A DNA stretch of 6,276 bases, from positions 1 through 6,276 of the forward strand of contig VXZF01000149.1 in assembly GCA_009845645.1 (NCBI GenBank), written 5' to 3'. The DNA comes from Gemmatimonadota bacterium. GTDB taxonomy: Bacteria; Latescibacterota; UBA2968; UBA8231. This document shows, piece by piece, positions 1-6,276 of this stretch. Under the pieces are notes generated by a model, which saw only the letters and a list, made by a program, of their open reading frames with translations, ran no database searches and had not been told where the DNA came from. How positions within the stretch are numbered: the stretch's first letter is position 1; every line of letters begins with the position of its first letter. A program made the position numbers and the translations under genes.

Positions 1-252
1 GCTGATGCCGTGGTCGCGGTGGGAGTATGTTGGGACGCGCCTAGCCGCTGTTAGGTCTATGCGTTCAATCGCGCCGTCCTGCCGCAAGATATAGAGCGCG
101 TCGTCGCGTGGATCCTTGGCGATGCGGATGGTGCCTTGGGAGACGCTGAGGATGCGGCGGATTTCAATGTCGTCTCGGGTAGCTTGAGGGTCGGCATACG
201 CGGTGGAGCAAAGGGCAGCGAGCGCGGCGAGCGAGAAGCGACGGACCAGCAT
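1..252 (-). CDS. N-terminal fragment of a second secreted PQQ-type dehydrogenase-like protein (tandem paralogue, cut by left edge)
   Basis: The frame is open from an ATG at 252 to the window edge (84 codons), so the gene continues outside. The protein starts with a signal peptide: a basic MLVRR start, a hydrophobic LAALAALCSTAYA stretch, and a likely signal peptidase I site after residue 20 (AYA|D). Aligned without gaps to the first 84 residues of the neighbouring gene (start 2256), I count 58 identities, about 69%. Identity is densest from residue 13 to 31 (ALCSTAYADPQATRDDIEI) and in the IAKDPR and LRQDG motifs. The gene begins 18 bp after the stop of that neighbour and is probably co-transcribed with it. 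Its upstream bases, TAAAGACCCCC, are a degenerate version of the neighbour's Shine-Dalgarno region. By homology it should be a sugar or aldose dehydrogenase-like beta-propeller. The catalytic part is off-window, so activity and the presence of a sorting tail cannot be judged. Confidence 0.85.
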   Translation of the reverse strand, partial: MLVRRFSLAALAALCSTAYADPQATRDDIEIRRILSVSQGTIRIAKDPRDDALYILRQDGAIERIDLTAARRVPTYSHRDHGIS

Positions 253-270
253 GGGGGTCTTTAGAAATGA

Positions 271-2256
271 TCACTTGAGCAGTGTGAGCTGGCGGGTGGC
301 GACAAAGTCTCCGGCCAATAGCTGGTATAGATATGTGCCGCTGGCTACTGGCTCACCGCGCTCGTTGCGACCGTCCCATTGCAGGCGGTGGTGTTCAGCG
401 GGTAGTGAAGTGCTGATGAGGGTGCGCACGCGTTGGCCGCTGATGCTGTAAATGGACAATTCGACTTGGGACGGAAGGGCGAGTTGGAAGGCAATGGTGG
501 TGCTTGCGTTAAAGGGATTGGGGAAGTTTTGCGCTAGCGCAAACTCTGCGGGTACAATGCCTTCGGCCTCGGCAACAGCCGTCTCGGTTACAGCCTGCGG
601 CAGAACGAGTTCCCACAGCCCGCGCCCACCGCCCCACTCGATGACGTAAATGCGATTGCCAATGATCTCCGCGTCGATGGGATTGGAAAACCCGCCGACG
701 ATGCGGGTGACGCGTGCTTCGTAGTTGTCGCCGACTTTCGCTAAGTCGAGGTGTAGCAGGTCCTGGCTGGGGTCGTTGAACGGGCCGGCAACATCATCGC
801 CGTCGGGATCGCCTTCGGTCCAGCTAAGCACGAAGCCATCGCCTTGGAATGGTTCGGCGAGAGCATTATCTGCGTCGAAGACCAACCCTAAAGGGGAACG
901 ATGCGCGGTGAAGGTGCCGAAGCGCACGCCCTCTTCGCTGGCGTCCTTGATTTGGCCATCGGCTGGATCGCGGTAGGCGTCGGCGTCCGGTCCGAGGTTG
1001 ATCACTGGCTCGGTGAAGTCGCGCGGCGGTGGTGGATACGTGGGATCGTTGTGGTAATAGCCTTCGCGCACAGCTGTGAACCTAGCGGGGAGGAGGAAGT
1101 CGCTGGCTGGGTCGTAGTCGGAAAATTGCTGAGGGGTGTCTTCGAGCCCCATGCGCCAGGGGAAGCCGTAGTGATGCCCTTCGCGCAGCCAGTTGAGTTC
1201 CTCGGCCATGTCGCGGTCCGGTCCGTTTTCCGTGGCGAAGAGGTCGCCGTTGGGCGCGAAGGCGAGGTCGTAGGCGTTGCGCAGGCCCTCGGCAAAGAGG
1301 AAGCCTTGGGCGCGCAGGGCGTCGCGGTCGTTGGGCAACACGAGGTCTCGGGCATCGGTCGGAACGCGCAAGACGATAGCTGTGAGCGCGGTTTCGCGCA
1401 GGTCGGAAAACTGCCTGTTGCCATCTTGTATTTCGCCGTGATCGGTGCGCGAGCCGCTGTTAATAAAAAGCGAGCGATTATCGGGGCTGACGACTAGCCC
1501 ATTGACCTCGTGGTTGAAGATGCAGTCGCACCGCTCATAGGGTGCGGTTTCCGCGAGTGTAAACCAAGTGCGCTCTCCATTGCTCGGATCGATCTCGCCC
1601 TTGGTGATCGTGGCGATGTTGTAGCTGGATAGGTCGATGCGTTTGAGAACGTAAAAGGTGCCGTCGGCGTCGATAAACAGGGCACTCGCGCGACTAAAGC
1701 CGTGATCGGCGGCTGTGTACACCGTACCTGAAGGGACGAGGGTGATGTCGCCGTTGGGCTTGAGCGCGTAGCGGGTGTTAGTCGTGGGATCGCGGCCGAG
1801 GCTGGAGGCGGCGAGGATGTCGTCGATGGGAACGTCGGCGGGTAAGTTGTCCGGGTCGAGCTGTTCCCACCTTCGCTCGTCGGTGTCGGCGTCGAGCAAA
1901 ATGCCGCGGGTGAGGGCAAAGTGGCCGCTGTCGCGCGGACCACGGCGGTTCGATGCAAGGTAAAACGAGCCATCTGGCCCAATGGCAAAGCCCGTAAAGC
2001 CGCTGCGGATGCCGTGATCGTCTCTGGAGTATGTCGGCGTGTGTATGGCTGCCGCTAGATCGATGAGACCAATCGAACCGTCCTGTCGCAAGGTGTAGAG
2101 CGCATTGTTGCGCGGATCCTTGGCGATGCGAAGAGTGCCTCGGGGGACGTTGAGGATGCGGCTAATTTCAATGTCGTCGCGGGTGGCTTGCGGGTCGGCA
2201 TAGGCAGTGGAGCAAAGGGCTACGAGGACGACGAATGAGAGGCAACGGGCGAACAT
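271..2256 (-). CDS. Secreted PQQ-dependent sugar (glucose/sorbosone) dehydrogenase-like beta-propeller with C-terminal sorting domain
   Basis: This 661-aa protein is probably secreted or surface-attached and oxidises sugars or related alcohols or aldehydes using PQQ; the substrate cannot be read from sequence. Residues 1-20 form a signal peptide ending AYA|D. The LC at 14-15 does not fit a lipobox. Residues about 36-235 hold two related propeller-like repeats. The glucose/sorbosone dehydrogenase core follows: H249 in NHEVNGLVVSPD (equivalent to the active-site His of soluble glucose dehydrogenase), R326-N327 in GLRNAYDLAFAPNGDLF, then ENGPDRD, EELNWLREGHHYGFPWR (353-368) and AHRSPLGLVF (451-460). 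The propeller ends near residue 550 with NPIDAEIIGNRIYVIEWGG. After an Ala/Glu-rich linker, residues 572-661 form a type-A sorting/FlgD-like Ig domain: QNFPNPFN, SGQRVRTL, W-D-G-R, GEPVASGTYLY, and LTLLK at the very end. The ATG at 2256 is supported by the signal peptide and AAAGGA upstream. An electron acceptor partner is not visible. Family confidence is high, PQQ use moderate, substrate unknown. Confidence 0.88.
   Translation of the reverse strand: MFARCLSFVVLVALCSTAYADPQATRDDIEISRILNVPRGTLRIAKDPRNNALYTLRQDGSIGLIDLAAAIHTPTYSRDDHGIRSGFTGFAIGPDGSFYLASNRRGPRDSGHFALTRGILLDADTDERRWEQLDPDNLPADVPIDDILAASSLGRDPTTNTRYALKPNGDITLVPSGTVYTAADHGFSRASALFIDADGTFYVLKRIDLSSYNIATITKGEIDPSNGERTWFTLAETAPYERCDCIFNHEVNGLVVSPDNRSLFINSGSRTDHGEIQDGNRQFSDLRETALTAIVLRVPTDARDLVLPNDRDALRAQGFLFAEGLRNAYDLAFAPNGDLFATENGPDRDMAEELNWLREGHHYGFPWRMGLEDTPQQFSDYDPASDFLLPARFTAVREGYYHNDPTYPPPPRDFTEPVINLGPDADAYRDPADGQIKDASEEGVRFGTFTAHRSPLGLVFDADNALAEPFQGDGFVLSWTEGDPDGDDVAGPFNDPSQDLLHLDLAKVGDNYEARVTRIVGGFSNPIDAEIIGNRIYVIEWGGGRGLWELVLPQAVTETAVAEAEGIVPAEFALAQNFPNPFNASTTIAFQLALPSQVELSIYSISGQRVRTLISTSLPAEHHRLQWDGRNERGEPVASGTYLYQLLAGDFVATRQLTLLK
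2005..2256 (-). repeat. Direct repeat: 5' coding region shared with 1-252 (gene duplication)
   Basis: Positions 2005-2256 and 1-252 align without indels at a constant offset of 2004 bp. The homology continues through the 11 bases before each start codon (GAAAGGACTCC against TAAAGACCCCC, 7 of 11 identical). Shared nucleotide blocks include GTGGAGCAAAGGG and ATTTCAATGTCGTC on the plus strand. The duplication is therefore of the gene with its translation start region. It is diverged (about 69% protein identity), so it is not recent. No transposon ends or flanking short repeats are seen around it. Confidence 0.85.
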
Positions 2257-2260
2257 GGAG

Positions 2261-2266
2261 TCCTTT
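2261..2266 (-). promoter_or_regulatory. Ribosome binding site of the dehydrogenase gene
   Basis: On the minus strand the sequence before the start is TGAAAGGACTCC-ATG. AAAGGA is a fair Shine-Dalgarno match. Its spacing of 4 bases is on the short side. Its first base overlaps the last base of the TGA stop codon of the small leader ORF just upstream, an arrangement that would allow translational coupling if that ORF is translated. Confidence 0.6.
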
Positions 2267-2343
2267 CAGAGAGAGCGGGACGGGTGTGAAAAGGATTTAA
2301 GATAGAAGGTTTCGCTGCAATGACAAACATCGGATGCTTTCAT
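2266..2343 (-). CDS. Possible 25-aa leader ORF upstream of the dehydrogenase gene
   Basis: An ATG at 2343 is preceded by AAGGA with a 6-base spacer, a better-placed Shine-Dalgarno than that of the following gene. The frame runs 25 codons and stops with TGA 9 bases before the dehydrogenase ATG, in the same frame. The peptide begins MKASDVCHCSETFYLKS and ends SHPSRSL. It has a CHC motif, one short hydrophobic run and no clear membrane segment. It matches no leader peptide I know, and there is no run of one amino acid typical of attenuation leaders. It could be a regulatory upstream ORF or a chance ORF. The alternative promoter at 2299-2326 lies inside it, and if that is the true promoter this ORF is not fully transcribed. 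Confidence that it is translated is low. Confidence 0.22.
   Translation of the reverse strand: MKASDVCHCSETFYLKSFSHPSRSL
2299..2326 (-). promoter_or_regulatory. Candidate sigma70-like promoter for the dehydrogenase genes
   Basis: On the minus strand TTGTCA (2321-2326, five of six matches to the -35 consensus) is followed after 16 bases by TATCTT (2299-2304, four of six matches to -10). This would place a transcript start near 2292, giving a leader of about 35 bases before the dehydrogenase ATG at 2256. The region is more AT-rich than the flanking genes. Against it, the spacing is one base short, the -10 is weak, and promoter consensus in FCB bacteria can differ from that of E. coli. Confidence 0.3.
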
Positions 2344-2402
2344 AATTCTTCCTTATTCAGTGCTCCCACCGCTTGAAGTATTGGCGGAACTGTTCGACTT
2401 AG

Positions 2403-2447
2403 AAACGGAGCTAATAACCCTTTGCCTAACAGGTCATTAGCACGTTT
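2403..2447 (-). terminator. Strong hairpin just after miaB, probable terminator
   Basis: Starting 3 bases after the miaB stop, the minus strand reads AAACG-T-GCTAATGACC, a 12-base loop (TGTTAGGCAAAG), then GGTTATTAGC-TC-CGTTT. The inner arms pair over 10 bp with one G-U. The outer AAACG and CGTTT pair over 5 bp across a 1x2 internal loop. The position directly behind a stop codon favours a transcription terminator or a 3'-end stabilising structure. The downstream tract is only CGTTTCT, not a full run of T, so termination may be partial. On the plus strand the structure is followed by ATA, but no converging gene is present. Confidence 0.55.
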
Positions 2448-2450
2448 ATA

Positions 2451-3829
<1,379 letters not shown>

Positions 3830-3833
<4 letters not shown>

Positions 3834-5149
3834 TGGCGCACTCCGAAAGTTAGCTCTTCGCGGGCTTGCTCGATTTGCACGTCCACGAATTCGTTGGACG
3901 TGGCTGGGCCGGCGAAGAGGACCTTGACGTAGTTGTCGCTCAAGCCGACCTGCAAGCCGGTGGCTGAGTCTGAACGCCCTTCGGCAAGGACTTGGAGCGA
4001 GCTGCCGACAAAGCGCTGATGGAAAGCGAGTCGCTTGGCTGCGCCGAGGGCGATGAGTGCTTGGGCGCGCTCCTTTTTGACCGCGGCTTCTTGGTGCTCC
4101 GGCAGGCGCTCTGCTGGGGTGCCTTCGCGCTGGGAGTAAGAAAAGACGTGGAGATACGTCAACGGCAGGTCGGCCAATAGGGCGTGAGTCTGGGCAAAAT
4201 GCGCATCGGTTTCCCCGGGGAAGCCGACCATGACGTCGGCACCAATGGCGCAATCGGGGATGCGGCTGGCGATTCGCTCGATCCGCTCGGCGTAATAGGC
4301 GCGAGTGTAGCGCCGCCCCATGCGCTTGAGAATGTGATCGTCGCCGCTTTGCAAAGGCACGTGGAAATGGCGGCAGATCGCCGAGGAAGCTGCGGCTTGG
4401 TCAATCAGCGCGTCGGTGACGTAACCTGGCTCAATGGAGTTGAGGCGAATGCGCTCCAAGCCGGCGATTTGCTCTAGTGCTTTGAGTAGCTCGATGAGGG
4501 CCTCGGACTGGCCTTGGTCGAATCCGTAGCGGCCCGTGTGGACACCGGTCAGGGCGAGCTCGCGGTAGCCGGCCGCGACCATGCGTTGGGCTTGGGCGAC
4601 GACTTCGGCGGCCGGGCGGCTCGCGCTGTGCCCGCGCACCGCCGGGATGATGCAATAGGTGCAGTGCTCGTCACAGCCGTCTTGGATTTGCAGGCTGCCG
4701 CGCGTGCGACCTTGGGGCACCGCGCCGTCAATGGCGAGAAATTGCTCAGTGCGCGGCCTCGTTGCCGAGGGCGCGGGGATCTCGGACCCCGCTAGATGCG
4801 ATTCGAGCAGTTCGACGAGTTGGGCCTTCTGGCTGTTGCCCACGACCAAGTCGGCACCGGCCGCGGTGAGGTCTGATGGCCTCCGCTGGGCATAGCAACC
4901 AGTGGCGACGATCTCCGCGCCTGGATTGCGCCGCCGGGCGCGACGCACGGCCTTGCGCGAGTCCGCATCGCCCGCGCCGGTGACTGTACAGGTATTGATC
5001 ACGTACACGTCGGCCTCAGTGCCGAAGGGCACGACTGAATAGCCGCGCTCGGTCAGACGGTGAGCAAGGGCTTCTACTTCGTAGGCATTGAGCTTGCAGC
5101 CCACGTTTTGTAGGGCCACGCGCGCGTTTTTGGATGTTTGAGTGCCCAT
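3830..5149 (-). CDS. mtaB: tRNA N6-threonylcarbamoyladenosine methylthiotransferase (MtaB)
   Basis: This enzyme adds a methylthio group to t6A37 of tRNAs that read A-starting codons, giving ms2t6A. The 439 residues show the MtaB-type layout. N-terminal cluster cysteines are C18 (NVGCKLNAYE), C54 (NTCTVTGAGDADSRK) and C85 (TGCYAQ). The radical SAM CxxxCxxC is C159, C163, C166 (GCDEHCTYCIIPAVRG), followed by LTGVHTGRYG, the RLNSIEP motif, HVPLQSGDD (263-271) and VMVGFPGET. A TRAM domain covers about 378-438 (LQVLAEG, GLSDNYVKV). GCKLNAYE, NTCTVTG and SIEP separate it from MiaB and RimO. The ATG at 5149 gives the usual short N-terminus, but no clear Shine-Dalgarno precedes it (CTTTCGCGACTT). The 69-bp gap from the helicase gene is AT-rich (TTTAACTTTTATTGTTTATC) and could hold a promoter, though I see no convincing -35/-10 pair. 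The stop overlaps the miaB start by 4 bases. Confidence 0.95.
3841..3844 (-). promoter_or_regulatory. Ribosome binding site that fixes the miaB start
   Basis: GGAG on the minus strand lies 7 bases before the ATG at 3833, inside the last codons of mtaB. It supports the short 460-aa MiaB over the longer in-frame ORF, and fits translational coupling through the ATGA overlap. Confidence 0.75.
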
Positions 5150-5218
5150 AAGTCGCGAAAGAGAAACGAGATAAACAATAAAAGTTAAAGATCGACCCTC
5201 TCTTGGGCAATGGGCCGC

Positions 5219-6276
5219 TCAGGCGGGTTCAAGCTGGGCGTACGCGACGGCAATGCGTTTGGTCCGCGTCCCAAAGCGGATGGAGAGCTTCATCTTTTCG
5301 CCCTGCCCTTCGCGGCTGACGATTTGGCCGCGCCCCCATTGGGGGTGGCGCACCCACTGGCCAACTGCGAGGAAGTCGTCTTGATCGACAAACTCGTCGA
5401 AGCCGGGCGACTGCTCGGCATCCCACTCGTAGTGGACGCCTTGGGGAGCCGGAACCTTTTTGCGGGCCGGAGGGCCGACGCGCTGCCGCGAGCGGTCAAA
5501 GCCGCGGTCCAACTCGTAATTCTGGGTCGTCAGCTCGGCGGGGACTTCGCTTAAAAACCGCGAGGGTTCGGTCGCGAGCAGCGAGCCGTACGCATAGCGG
5601 CGCAGGGCATAGGTGAGGCTGAGTTGCTCTTGCGCACGGGTCATGCCCACATAGCAGAGTCGGCGCTCCTCTTCAATGGCTTGGGGATCGCCGACGGCTC
5701 GCCCCGTGGGAAAGAGGTTTTCTTCGAGGCCGCAGACAAAGACCAAGGGGAACTCTAAGCCCTTGGCGCTGTGCAGGGTCATCAAAGTAATGGCGTTGCC
5801 ATTGTTGTCGCTTTCGTCCGCCGAGGTCAGCAGCGACTTTTCTTCGAGATAGGTGGCTAACGTCGAGTCTGGGTTTGCGTCGGAGAACTCGGTCATATCG
5901 GCTAATAACTGGTCGAGATTCTGCAAGCGCGCCTCGGCTTCAGGGGTATTTTCTGCCGCGAGCATGGCGTGGTACCCACTTTTTTCGACGACGGCAAAGC
6001 CCAGTTCAGGCAGGGAGAGTGCATCGGTGGCTGCCATTAGTTCGCCGATCAGGGCGGCAAAGGCAGCAAGGCTTTTTTGCGCGCGGCCGCTGAGGTTGGG
6101 TGCGTCGTCGAGGTGCTCAAGTGCTGTGGAGAGGCTCCAGCCCTTGGCTTGGGCGAAAGCCTGCAAGCGGGCGAGGGAGGTATCGCCAATGCCGCGACGG
6201 GGCGTATTGACGATGCGGCGTAGGGCAATGTCGTCGGCTGGGTTGACCAACAGGCGCAAATAGGATAGCACGTCGC
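5219..6276 (-). CDS. UvrD/PcrA-family ATP-dependent DNA helicase, C-terminal part (cut by right edge)
   Basis: This is a superfamily 1A 3'-5' DNA helicase of the UvrD/PcrA type, acting in nucleotide excision repair, mismatch repair, replication restart or removal of stalled RNA polymerase. The last 351 residues are present; the family is usually about 700-750 aa, so roughly half is missing, including the Walker A and DExx motifs. The visible part begins DVLSYLRLLVNPADDIALRR with NTPRRGIG, typical of domain 2. Motif V is TLHSAKGLEFPLVFVCGLEE, followed by NLFP. Motif VI is EEERRLCYVGMTRAQEQL, with the arginine that contacts ATP in VGMTRA. Then come PSRFLSEVP, a variable linker, and an intact Tudor-like C-terminal domain (VGQWVRHPQWGRGQIVS...IRFGTRTKRIAVAYAQLEPA) of the kind that binds RNA polymerase in PcrA. 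The GTG at 6271 is an internal valine, not a start, since the frame and homology continue upstream to the edge. UvrD and PcrA cannot be told apart here. Confidence 0.93.
   Translation of the reverse strand, partial: DVLSYLRLLVNPADDIALRRIVNTPRRGIGDTSLARLQAFAQAKGWSLSTALEHLDDAPNLSGRAQKSLAAFAALIGELMAATDALSLPELGFAVVEKSGYHAMLAAENTPEAEARLQNLDQLLADMTEFSDANPDSTLATYLEEKSLLTSADESDNNGNAITLMTLHSAKGLEFPLVFVCGLEENLFPTGRAVGDPQAIEEERRLCYVGMTRAQEQLSLTYALRRYAYGSLLATEPSRFLSEVPAELTTQNYELDRGFDRSRQRVGPPARKKVPAPQGVHYEWDAEQSPGFDEFVDQDDFLAVGQWVRHPQWGRGQIVSREGQGEKMKLSIRFGTRTKRIAVAYAQLEPA

Noticed and set aside
901..1497. A 198-residue open frame on the plus strand
   Set aside because: It is antisense to the dehydrogenase core, its composition (many V, G, A, E) is that expected opposite a GC-rich gene, and I recognise no motif in it.
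2210..2215. Lipoprotein signal (LC at residues 14-15) in the dehydrogenase
   Set aside because: The residue before Cys is Leu, not Gly, Ala or Ser, and a better signal peptidase I site (AYA before D) follows.
3834..4253. A 140-residue N-terminal extension of the miaB frame starting at 4253
   Set aside because: It lies entirely within mtaB in another frame, is Arg/Pro/Ser-rich like a shadow translation, and the start at 3833 has a good Shine-Dalgarno, normal length and an ATGA overlap.
5150..5218. Terminator or promoter between the helicase gene and mtaB
   Set aside because: The only hairpin seen is CCC-AAGAGA-GGG, too short to be a terminator. The best promoter pair, TTGCCC-17-TAACTT, has weak matches. 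The AT-rich stretch is suggestive but not enough to call.
6269..6271. GTG at 6271 as a start of a shorter helicase gene
   Set aside because: The frame continues open upstream and the preceding codon fits the conserved domain 2 sequence (DVLSYLR), so this is an internal valine of a gene cut by the window edge.

Overview
All genes in this window lie on the minus strand, so the reading order runs from high to low coordinates. Base composition is moderately GC-rich (around 60% by eye). The clearest taxonomic clue is the C-terminus of the secreted dehydrogenase at 271-2256: a NFPNPFN...G.RV.TL...W.GR...G.PVASGTYLY...LTLLK tail. This is the type-A (type IX secretion style) sorting domain with a FlgD-like Ig fold, common in the FCB superphylum. 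Together with the GC content, it suggests a candidate phylum of that group, such as Latescibacterota, Eisenbacteria or KSB1-like bacteria, rather than a classical low-GC Bacteroidetes. This placement is inference; no rRNA or other phylogenetic marker is present.

Layout from the right: (1) the last 351 codons of a UvrD/PcrA-type helicase, cut by the right edge; (2) a 69-bp AT-rich gap; (3) mtaB, then (4) miaB, joined by a 4-nt ATGA overlap; (5) a 194-bp intergenic region holding a strong hairpin just after miaB, a possible 25-codon leader ORF and an alternative sigma70-like promoter; (6) a complete gene for a secreted PQQ-type glucose/sorbosone dehydrogenase-like protein; (7) 18 bp later, the first 84 codons of a close paralogue, cut by the left edge.

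The window has two functional blocks. The helicase/mtaB/miaB block is housekeeping: DNA repair, plus the two methylthiotransferases that finish tRNA position 37 (MtaB on t6A, MiaB on i6A). The hairpin after miaB probably ends this block. The second block is a tandem duplication of a secreted sugar-oxidising beta-propeller protein, apparently a single two-gene (or longer) unit with its own start signals in the intergenic region.

I see no CRISPR array, transposase, RNA gene, phage gene or defence system. The least ordinary items are the tandem duplication with its altered ribosome-binding site, the in-frame leader ORF upstream of it, and an internal repeat inside the dehydrogenase.
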